Positions 10,180 to 20,200 of a stretch of 64,000 nt of DNA are shown piece by piece. A program made the position numbers and the translations under genes. A model generated the notes under the pieces. It saw nothing but the letters and a program-made list of their open reading frames with translations, was not told the origin of the DNA and searched no databases. Location: NCBI RefSeq assembly GCF_016808335.1, contig NC_053137.1:1116001-1180000 (forward strand). The letters run 5' to 3'. This DNA comes from Panicum virgatum. Lineage: Eukaryota; Streptophyta; Magnoliopsida; Poales; Poaceae. Position 1 is the first letter of the stretch. Each line of letters starts with the position of its first letter.

Positions 10180-11230
10180 CTGATTAAACCTACCTCGCAA
10201 TCAGGTTGATTAAAACCTGCCCCCGTTTGCTCTTCTCTCCGTGTTTCGTCGGCGAATCTGGACGCGTGTCGGACAGCGGAGCACCGAGCGGCGAGCGGCG
10301 AGAGCCCTCCACATGTGTGGGACCCGCCTGACCTTATCTTCCCACCTTCCGTCGCTCTCTCTCTCTCCAACCCCTCCGTCTCTCTCCGCTTGCTCTCAGA
10401 TCCGCGAAAGAAAGTGATGGCGCCGCCGGTGCCGGTACAGCCGGCGACCCCTCGCCTCCACGGACCGACTGGCCGGCCTCCCATTCTAAGTTTCTAACCA
10501 TGGCTGGCTACCGTGCGGCTCCTCTGCCACCGCCGCCAGGGGGCGTCGAGTGGTTCATCTGCAGCCGCCGGGGATGGCGCGGGGCCCGTGGTCTTCGCTA
10601 CGCGGATGCTGCTCCTCCTCATGCTGCTGCCGCTCGCTCGCCGTCGTCGTGGCCACCGCCACCATCTCTCCGTCGACCCTCCCTCTCACCTCCTCAGCAA
10701 GCAGCGAGCAGCCTCGGCACTAGATCCCCGTCGTCTAGCTCCCCCTCCCCCTCATTCCATCTCTTCTCCCCGCCGCCACCCTCCCTGTCCCAACTTGACC
10801 GCACGCGCTACCCGGCTCACCACCTTGATGATGGCATAGGCTCCGTCATTGCTGAAGAACGGTAAGCAACACGAGCTCGGCGGCTTGGGCAAGCCAGCGA
10901 CGTTGCTACTGCGAGCTCTAGCTTGGCGGCGCAAGCAGCCGTGAGCTCAAGCACCAGCGTGGCTTCAAGCTCATGCACATTTACCAGAGTGGCAAACTAA
11001 TTGACCTCCTCCAATCTCTTTTCCCTCTCGCCAATCGAGGGGCAGCGCGAGGCGCAGCTTGCTGCTCCCACGAGTGTTCCACTGATGGCTGCTGTGCTGG
11101 CTGACGATGAAACAACCAAAGCAAGCTAATTGGTACGTAATGTTCTTCTCTATTTACTTTGGTGCCTCTTAAATGTTTGATGAAATGTTTAGCTACCATA
11201 TACAGCATTTCCTATTTGGTTTAGGTTATT
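10180..11230 (+). other. GC-rich, gene-5'-like segment, not recognised
   Basis: Bases 10200-10980 are GC-rich with CT-repeat leader-like sequence (10345-10380) and a small open frame from ATG 10417 (26 codons) followed by another from 10501 (121 codons). The composition is like a grass 5' untranslated region plus first exon, but no protein domain is seen and no splice continuation could be found. It may be a gene fragment carried by a transposon. Confidence 0.25.
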
Positions 11231-12520
11231 GCTGATCTAATTTTTTTCTAAATTTAAGTAAACCATTCTTGCAACCATTTTAGCAGTTGGCACCTCGGCA
11301 AGCTCAAGCTGAGTGCTTATTTTATTATTTCTGTTCTTTATTAGAGTTCCTACATCCAGTTGGTGCCTAATTGTTGATGAACCACATGGGTTGCATACAG
11401 TTCGTGTTTTGCCTCCAGCAGTTTTGCCATTCATACCTATGATCAAATTGGTTCCAAACATATGCATTGTTATTGTCATATTGTTCTGCCTTTAGTTAAT
11501 CCAACATTTTATAAAGAGCATCCAACATTTTAGTTCATCCAGCATTTTATAAAGAGCATGGGTAATATATTCGGAAGACAACGAGGGCCAAAAAATTTTA
11601 ATCTACTCTATTGCTTAAGTTGAAACACGCCAGGGCTATTTCATGGCATTCATGGTTATGAAATAGTTGTCTCTTCAGAAATCTATACATGTCAACGAAG
11701 ATATATGCCATGACTAAAAATCTATAGATACAGATATATGATTGCCAGTTGGGTTCAAAAAATTTATCTGCGTGATGGCATGTAGTGGATGGGTTATTTC
11801 ATATTTGGTTTCTACTGCAGTCGTTTACAAGAATATTAATATAACTTTTCCATCAGTTAAAAGTTGCGTGAACATATGAGATAACCACTGTTATCAACTC
11901 CACTACTCCCGATGCACACACAGCTACTTCATTGGTATGCACAATTCTTCTTATTGCAGAGTTTCTGGTATTCCCGTCATGCCGTTGTTTCACTATTTCA
12001 CTCTATTTCACTGTTTTCTATGTACGAAACAAATATGCCCTCATTCAGAGGGGAGACCAATCTACAAAGAAGGGACTAATGAACTTGCACGCTCATCTCT
12101 TTTACAGATACCTTCATGCTTGATCCAAGAAATTGCCCAGTGGAAAGAAACTCATATTGGTGTGTTTCTATTTGTACATATTCCATTGAATACTGGATAT
12201 CAGCATCATATACTCAGAAATTTCTGCTTCAAAGTATCATGTCATACATGTTGATCATATTGATAAGCTACAACATACTTATGTGTAGTATTTGGGTTTG
12301 TTAGAGATCTTATCTGAACGAATATAAGTTGGCTTCAAGTTTGAGATTCCCAGTGTAATTCTATCGGCAGTCATATTTATGTTATTCTTGATAGGGCGCT
12401 CAACGCGTGCCGAATGTTCTAGTTGGGTGTTAATTCTTATGCCACTTTGGTAGCTATTGGATCTATACTTTGTGCTAAAGCTAGCTTCTAACCATTTTTA
12501 TGTTAATTTTCCTTTTCTCC
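11231..12520. other. AT-rich stretch with no recognised gene
   Basis: About 1.3 kb of moderately AT-rich sequence with only short open frames and no domain, inverted repeat or LTR end that could be recognised. It may be the intron upstream of the F-box fragment that starts at 12523. Confidence 0.4.
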
Positions 12521-12522
12521 AG

Positions 12523-12696
12523 ACAACATTGGTGGGTTGCAAAAATGGGTGGAGCCGTGAATACCAGGATCTTGTCAGGACCCTTGACATTCGCATCATG
12601 AAGAAAGCTGTGTTGTCAAACTATCGAGGGAACAAGTCCCATGTTAACTTTGCCAAATTCTTTGTACTGAATGTAAAGACAATGGAGTACTATTGA
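12523..12696 (+). pseudogene. C-terminal fragment of another F-box/LRR gene
   Basis: After a good pyrimidine-rich acceptor ('ccttttctccag') there are 57 codons and a stop. They contain 'IMKKAVLSNYRGNKSHVNFA' followed by 'KFFVLN', a signature of the C-terminal part of many grass F-box/LRR proteins. This subfamily differs from the FBD genes at 5113 and 39499. No F-box end was found within the preceding 2.5 kb, so it is most likely an isolated exon or gene remnant. Confidence 0.6.
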
Positions 12697-12975
12697 AGTA
12701 CTCCCGTTCCAAAAAACAAGTCATTTTAGATTCAAAATTTGTTCCAAAAAATAAATTGTCTTACCCTATTTAGAAAGTGCAATTGCATTTAAAAATCAAT
12801 TAGTGCCAAATATGAGCAATAAATATAGGCAAATACTGTCATTTTACTTTCTTGATTGCCCTTGTTTCGAAACCCAACTACATGTTAGCCCCAGTTTATT
12901 TTTAACTTTGAATGTTTGCCCCTACTTTTAGTCTTCCAGTTGCATGGTTGCCCCTAAAATGTACAATTCGACCTC

Positions 12976-13039
12976 AAAATGGGGCCTGTTTTGCAATAAA
13001 ACAGGGTAAAATGGGGCCTGTTTTGCAATAAAACAGGGT
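12976..13039. repeat. 32-bp perfect tandem duplication
   Basis: The unit beginning AAAATGGGGCCTGTTTTGCA occurs twice in a row (12976-13007 and 13008-13039) with no differences, indicating a recent slip or repair event in otherwise ordinary spacer DNA. Confidence 0.9.
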
Positions 13040-13369
13040 CAATTATACAACTGAAAGACAAAAAACAGGGGCAAACCTGTAGTTAGACTTCAAAATAAGA
13101 GCAGTTTTGCAAATGGTCTTTTTTTTTTTGAAAGATTGGCTGTCAAAAGATGTCGGCATCGCCTCCCTCTTCGCGTGAACACAAACCAACGACCAGTGGA
13201 CTATAGGAGTCCCTTGAGCAACCAGCTTGGAGTGGGAGAGAAAAGGTTGCCACCAACAAAGAACAAAAAAAAAAACATCCCATCGGCATGGGAGTCTACA
13301 GGCGGTGATTTTATTACGGAGGTCGGATTAGGTAGCCACTAGTCTATTAACTCGTGCTTCAAGCATGAA

Positions 13370-14060
13370 CTAATTAGAATTAATATAAAAATAAAATTTA
13401 TAGCTAATAATTATAATTATCTATCTCACATCATCTTTCATCTATTAAATATTATAATACACTCTAAAATATATATTTCTCATTATCTAGTTACAACAAT
13501 AGATTTTATTTTGCATCACATGTCCGTGTGTATTTTATATATATTTAATTGAAAATTTTATTTGTGAATCAATATTCTTATCTCTTTCACCATACATGAA
13601 TACATGGTGACACGTATCACGAGTAGTATTTTTATATAAACAATAATATAACTAATATATTAATAATTATAGAAATAACAATTAATTTTATATCGGTGCA
13701 TTTTAATATTTGTTATACCTATATAATTTATATTCAGATTTAGATAATACTTTAATTTTAATGTTATAATTGGATAATTTATATGCAAATTCAGATGGTT
13801 ATTTGCATTATTTTTATAATGATATAGATGGGTAATTTATACGAAGGTTAAGGTGTTACTTTGGTTTTTTTATAATGCCAGAGGTGAGGGGGTAATTTAG
13901 ATTTAGATTTAAGGGGTTACTTTAGTTTATTTTTATAATGATAGAGGTGGGTAAGTTAGATACATATTTAGGGGGTTACTTTAGTTTATTTTTATAATGA
14001 TAGAGGTAGATATTTATTAGGAAAGATAACAGATAAAATGGCTATTATGGTTAGAGTTGC
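13370..14060. repeat. AT-rich block with diverged 60-bp tandem repeats
   Basis: Strongly AT-rich. From about 13800 to 14010 four units of about 60 bp recur, each containing 'ttatttttataatg' followed by 'agaggtg' and 'gggttactttagtt'. The leftmost units are the most diverged. The block starts near 'ctattaactcgtgcttcaagc' and ends near 'gctattatggttagag', which has the flavour of a Helitron end, but neither terminus could be confirmed. No gene is present. Confidence 0.5.
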
Positions 14061-14503
14061 TGGACTAATGATCAGATGTTTTCATTTTTTATGATAATTT
14101 CTAGTATTTCTCTATTTTTTAGATTGCCCGCCCAGAATCTAGGTGGCTCCATATTCAAAGGAGGCTCCAATTAGTAATAGTATGATGGTGCTACATTGCA
14201 AAGCAGGAGATGGGTTTAGTTAATTCGGTGGTGGTCGAGAAACATAGAATAGGATGGAGGCATGTCATACCTTCAAATAAACCGGCAAATATATTATTAG
14301 CATTATGTTTTGGGAATCATGTGACGATTAACTTAAACTAGCTAGTGTGTTGCTACCTCCAAAGTGTTGAACGTGACTCCTTCGGATACGTACAGATGAA
14401 AAATAAAAAAGAAGAGAGATTAGTTGTTGGTACTCATGCTCAGCCGGCGCGTGACTGGCGCCATGTCTACTAGCTCCACTCTCTCTCTTCGAGCAGGGGT
14501 AAT

Positions 14504-15658
14504 GGCCCTGTTTGGTTCCTACTAAAAATTAGCACGCACATTTTCAAAAAAAAAAGCTCGTATACATGGAGTACTAAATGAAGTCTATTTGTGAATTTTT
14601 TTTAAAAGATGGGTATAACTTTTTGCGATGAATCTAATGACGGTAATTAATTAATGATTGGCTACAGTCACTACTACAAAAAATATTTTCCAAGGCGGGC
14701 AAATGCATTAACCGAGGCGGTTTTTGCAAACGCCTTGAAGGTACAGTTACGGTTAATGGGGCATTAACCGCCCGCCTCGGTTAATCGAGTAAAAAAAATA
14801 AAAGCCAGCCAAGCCCATCTGGGCCTGCCGAGCCCATCACGAGCTCACCGCCGTCTGCTGCTACCGCATCTGCCGTCCGCCACCGCCGTGCCGCTGTTCG
14901 CCGGATCCGGCCCGCCGGCCCCAGATCCGGCCATGCCGGCCGCGGATCTACCGCCGTCCCCGCCGCCGCCGCGGGCTGCGGGCGCCGCCGGGGTGGGGAG
15001 CCGCCGCGGGCTCCGGGCGCCACCGGGGAGGGGCGCCATCGCGGGGGGAGGGGAGCTGCCGCGGGCTCCGGGCGCCGCCGGGGAGGAGAGCCGCCGGGGA
15101 GGGGCGCCATCGCGGGGGAGAGGAGCCGCCGGGAAGGGGCGCCATCGCCGGGGAGGGGCGCCGCCGCGGGCTGCGGGCGCCGCCGGGGAGGGGTGCCGCC
15201 GGGCTGGGGGCGCTGCCGGGGAGGGGCGCCATCGCCGAGGAGGGGCGCCGCCGGGCTGGGGGCGCCGCCGGGGAGGGGAGCCTCCGCCCACGGGATCCGG
15301 GAGGGGTGCAGCCGCCGGTCTGGGAGAGAAGGGAGAGAGGAAAGAGTGAGGGCGAGTAAAACCCTAAGTCCGGGTTATATACTACGAGTAACATATCGGA
15401 TCGAGATGGGCTGTTGGGCTCGGCGGTTTTTTTTTGTGCCCGCCGAGCTCATTTTTTAGTGTCTCGTAAATAGAATTTTGTAGTAGTGAGTTATTCTACA
15501 GTAACCATCCTCTAATTCAAAAGCCTCATTAGATTTTTTTAGAGTTCCTAGCATAGAGGTACTGAAGTTGGTTTTGTAAACTGACTTTATTTGACACCGT
15601 AATTAGCGGTCAAAATATTACTATTCCTAGCGGGGAAAAAAACAAACCAAACAGGGCC
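14504..15658. mobile_element. Tourist-like MITE split by a CACTA element
   Basis: Ends GGCCCTGTTTGGTT and (inward from the right) GGCCCTGTTTGGTT are inverted repeats, flanked by AAT on both sides (14501-14503 and 15659-15661). Without the inserted 820-bp CACTA element and its 3-bp duplication it would be about 332 bp. It occupies the same place in the duplicated promoter as the MITE at 16824-17047. Confidence 0.8.
14669..15488. mobile_element. Non-autonomous CACTA element, 820 bp, exact 3-bp TSD
   Basis: Begins CACTACTACAAAA and ends in the inverted copy TTTTGTAGTAGTG. The 3-bp target duplication AGT is at 14666-14668 and 15489-15491. Subterminal sequence carries 'aaccgaggcgg'-type motifs. 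The interior (about 14960-15310) is a GC-rich minisatellite of 'gccgccggggaggggcgcc'-like units, which explains the long Pro/Arg-rich open frames on both strands. No transposase is present, so mobilisation would need a related autonomous element. Confidence 0.92.
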
Positions 15659-16823
15659 AATGGATCAGCGGGCCGCCGGCATAAAGAAACACCACGTCAT
15701 CCAGCTGGGCAGTAAAAAATTAGCGGTAGCGTGGTTGGGCCTACATCAACATTCGGTGCTCACTCTAATCCAACAGCGATAGAAAGCCAATGAAAATGAG
15801 AGAAGCAGTGGTGGCGACTGACGACCCCTAACATAACCGTAATGCGCGCTTTGTGCCTGCGATTTGCGAATCGCTCGTCTCATTGTCTCTCCTCGATTCA
15901 ATTTGCGCCCGTGAGGATTTTTTTTTGACGTGTGACGCTCCCAGCATGCCTAATTGGCATTACTATACTTGCTCTTCTCTCTCTTGATTCTCCCTTCCCC
16001 AGCTGTGTATTGGCGGCTACAATACAAGTGGAACTGACGTGTGGCTCTTTATACTATAGCTGCTCTTGCATTTGAGATCGATCCGACTCAGAGAGAGTAG
16101 GTCATCTCACTCACCTACTCTAGTAGTACATGTCCATCTCTTACACTTTATTCGGCTGGCTGTGGCTGGTGTTGGTTTAGGATGAGAGAAAAATACTGTT
16201 AGTTGATGCTGGCTAAGGTACGATAGACTAGTCTCAAGAACAAGTTTAACAGCCATCATCCACCTAGGCACCAAGCTCCATTGGAATTCATTCATGCATT
16301 ATGGAGAGAGCATTTGTGCGTACCGCCCAAGGCTGGATCAAAGTGCGCCCGATACTAATGTGTAGGAATAAATGTGTAGTTTTCTGGCAGTGTCGGATGA
16401 CCAACCCAGTTGTTATTTCATTAATCGTTACTCAGAAGGCTGCTTTAATTTGCTTTGACGATGGTACCCTGATCGAGATGTATAGGTTATTACTTTTTAC
16501 TTGTTACCTTGGAGTTTGAAGCCGCCCAAACTCTTGCAAGCAGCTGGAAGCCTTGGAGCGACATGATGCCAGCTAGTTGCTCCTGTCCGTTCTCAGAGTA
16601 TATTGTTTAGGACATGGATAGAGATTTACTATTATATAGTCACTACATCGAAATAATAGCAGCATTAAATATATTAGCACTATGTATTGGGAATCATGTG
16701 ATGATTAACTTAATTAAACTTTACTTTCTAGCTAGTGTGTTGCTACCTCCAAAGGTGTCATGCTCGGCCGGCGCGTGACTGGCGCTTTGTCTGCTAGCTC
16801 CGGTGTCTCTCTGAGCAGAGCTA

Positions 16824-17047
16824 GGCCTTATTTAGTTTTCAAAAAAATTCTACAGTACTCGTTATATTCAATTTTTGAACACATAAGCACTAAATATAGT
16901 TAAAAAAATAATTAAATATACAGTTTAACTGATTATGATGAAATGAATTTTTAAATCTAATTAATTCATGATTGAATATTAATTATAAAATAACAACGAA
17001 ATGTATTACAGTATCTAAACTCAAATTTTTTCACCAACTAAACACAT
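16824..17047. mobile_element. Tourist-like MITE in the NLR promoter, 224 bp
   Basis: Ends GGCCTTATTTAGTT and, inward from the right, ATGTGTTTAGTT; flanked by CTA at 16821-16823 and 17048-17050. AT-rich interior. It ends about 240 bp before the NLR start codon and so lies in the likely promoter. Confidence 0.7.
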
Positions 17048-17286
17048 CTAGTGGATCAGCCGTCTGCCGGCGTAAAGAAACACCACGTCATTCAACTTGG
17101 CAGTAAAAAATTAGCGATAGTGGTGGGATCTGCATCAACTATAGCTGCCCTTGCATTTGGGATCGATCCGACTCCGAGGGAGGAGTAGTCACCTCATCAC
17201 TCACCAACCGGGTACTAGCTAGTCCGATATGATCCATCTCTTAAGCAAGCAAGGTAGAGTAGTCTGAAGAACAAGCAAGAACAGCC

Positions 17287-20200
17287 ATGGAGAGAGCGTT
17301 TGTGAGCGCAGCGACCGGAGTAATGAGCTCCGTCCTCGGGAAGCTGGCAGATCTGCTCCACGAGGAGTACAAGCTCGCCAAGGGCGTCCGCAAGGACATC
17401 GAGTTCCTGAGGTCGGAGCTGAGCGCCATGAACGACCTGCTGTACGTGCTGGCGGAGGTCGAGGAGCTCGACGCCATCAACAAGGGGTGGCGCGACCGGG
17501 TGCGGGAGCTGGCCTACGACGTCGAGGATTGCATCGATCTCTCCGTCGCCCGGCTCGGTGGTGGTGCTGACGATGCCAGAGCAGCAGGTCGCCTCGGTGC
17601 CAAGAAGCTGGTGCGCAAGATCAAGAAGATCAGAGTGTCCCTCCAGGTCGCTCACCAGATCAAAGAGCTCAAGGATCGTGCCGTCGAGGAGAGCAAGAGG
17701 CAGAAGAGATACAAGCTCGACGGCCGCCTGGTCGGTGCTTCGCCTAGCAACAACAAGGTTGACCTCCGGATGTGCGCGCTATGGGTGGAGACGGAGAAGC
17801 TCGTCGGGGTCGACGGACCCAGGGATGAGATCATCAGCTGCCTGATGCCGGAGGGAGAGGAGCAGGAGCCCTGGCAGCAGGTCAGGACTCTGTCCATCGT
17901 TGGGTGTGCAGGCCTGGGCAAGACCACTCTCGCCAATCAGGTCTACCAAAAGATTAAAGGAGAATTTGAGTGCAGCGCCTTTGTATCGGTATCCCAAAAT
18001 CCTCCCATGAAGGATGTGCTGATGAAGATCTGTTCTCAAGTTGGAGCAACCGCCAGCATGGCGGATGATGAGCTCATTCTCGTCGCCAATCTCAGAGAAA
18101 GACTCCAGAAAAAAAGGTGTGTGTTTATTTGCCTTGGCCATATATGTCACTTTTTTGGTTGGTATCTATACAACTAAGAGCATATACAAGAGGCTCCGTA
18201 ATTAAAACTCAGTGTATAGGTATAATTTGGAAAAATCCCGTGAGTCTGCGATCCAACAGCCTATCCGTCTAGCCAAAGTACTCCCCTCGCTTGGCATTTT
18301 CTCGAGCCAACGCCGCTCGCCATCTCCTTCCCGCTGTCGCCCTCCCGCTGTTGCGACTTGCAGCCCTCCCGCCGTCGCCGGGCAGCAGCGCCATGGATCC
18401 CACTGGTGGAGGCCCTCGTGATGGCTGGCTTGCCATTGACGTCACATGGAGGTCCTGCGATGCCGGTCGATTTGTCCGCGTCGGAGCCCTACCATTCGGT
18501 TCCCCGAGACCGGCCGAGCACTGCCACAACCTCGTTGACCTCCCCCGGCCTCCACCTCGCCTCCGCCCTCCCCACAGTGCGCCACCGGCAAGCTCCATGC
18601 CTTTGGCCATGGCTTCCCCTGCCTACCGCCGTGGCGCCGCCCCACTCCAGCGACCACCTAGCTAGATTCGCGCGGCCTTCCTCTTAGTGGGGGTGCTGGC
18701 CTCGCCGGTAGCTGTCGCAGTACCCACCGCAGGCGTCCTCTGATTGGCTGGTGTTGTGGATCCAGAGCCCACGCCTGTAAGTAGGGTACAAAGAGAGTGA
18801 GTACCAAAAGTTCCAACGTGGATATGATTCGAGTATGTAGAGTCAAGATCTGGAGACGTTGTTCGTTCCCCACCCTTGGAGAAGCTTTTTATTTTTAGAG
18901 AAAGTCCGAATTACACCTTCGAATTATCGCAGAAGTCTGATTTTGAACATTCAACGACAAAACCTGATAACATAGTGAGGGACCGAAACTGGCGACCAGA
19001 GAAAGGGGGTGAATGGGAGCCGATCAAAATTTCTTTCGAAATCGATCCGTCGGCCTATATCTCAAAAATCACCACAAACCCACAAATCCTAGATGAGGTG
19101 TGGAGTAGCTATAGAAGAGCTAAACCAACACAAATCACTCCTAGGAACGAGCGAGAGAAAACACGGAAGCTATCGAAACAAACTGCAGACCTCACAGTCA
19201 GGGACCGGTCAGACCGCTCGCTCTGGGCGGTCAGATCGGTTGCTCCGACCGGTCAGACCGGTTTCACCGACCGGTCACACCGGTTTCTGCGACCGGTCAG
19301 ACCGCTTTTGCCCAGAACAGAATTCCAGCCCGCGAACTAGAGGTGATTTCAAGATTACTCGTTCAAATCATCACCAAATGGTCTCAAAATTTGCAGGGAG
19401 GTTTCTGGGATAGAGACGAACCTCTCCACAAAAAGAATTAACCCAAAACGCAAAGGATCACTAGAATTTTGAGGGGGAAAGAGGCAAAAGAGGGTTTTCC
19501 AAAAACTCCAAAAACCTCAATCCGAGGGACTCGTGATTCTCGGGGGTTTAGCTCTAGGCTAGATGGTCGAGATGCAAATCATGGAGTCCCTAAACCCACC
19601 AAGAGAAAGTTTTGATCCCAAAAACCACCAAAAGAGAGGAAATCAATCCAAGAACAAAAGATGAACGGGAACACAAGAGAGCTGCTCAAAAGGGTCCTCG
19701 ATTTCATTCAAATTCTTCGTGATTTACAGAGGAATTCACCTATACAAGAGCTAGACCTCCACCCATTCATCCACCCTCTCAAATTTGTGGACCTAGCTAC
19801 AATCTAGACCACTTTGCCATGGAGACCTCGGCCTAACCCTAGAACAGAGAGAGGAGCAAGGAAAAAACAGAAAAGACTCGTGGCTTGGAGGCTCACCTGT
19901 CCAAGGGGGCAGGTGAGATGTATTTATACGACCTCGAGGGCGACCGGTCAGACCGGTCTCACAGACCGGTCAGATCGGTCCCTTCCCAGAAATGACCTCC
20001 ACCCTGACTCGTACACTAAAACGCCTGTAGGGGCAAAACCGGAAAGGGTACAAGATCTCATCCGACGGTGGAGTTTCTTTCTTCAACTCGAAGCCTTCTC
20101 CGCCTTGCCGCCACGTCGATGCAGATCAGATCCGCGGTTTTGAGGGGTCCGCGAAACCCGGTGAGGTGGCCGGTTTTGTGAAAACCGCCAAAACTCCACG

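Larger units (their letters stand above)
14286..16330 (+). pseudogene. Duplicated 5' region and first codons of the NLR gene
   Basis: Bases 14286-14500 and 15660-16330 match 16660-16823 and 17051-17310, the promoter and leader of the intact NLR. Shared blocks include 'gggaatcatgtga', 'ctagctagtgtgttgctacc', 'ggcgcgtgactggcg', 'aaagaaacaccacgtcat' and 'gatcgatccgactc'. At 16301 an ATG opens with MERAFV, the same first six residues as the NLR (MERAFV at 17287), but similarity ends after about 9 codons and the frame has no CC or NB-ARC domain. It is a truncated tandem duplicate. A MITE at the equivalent position carries a CACTA element (14669-15488). Confidence 0.8.

Noticed and set aside
14781..15459. 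Long Pro/Arg-rich frames on both strands
   Set aside because: They are translations of the GC minisatellite inside the CACTA element.
16301..16519. A short complete gene beginning MERAFV
   Set aside because: Only the first codons match the NLR; the rest has no CC domain and the frame ends after 72 codons.
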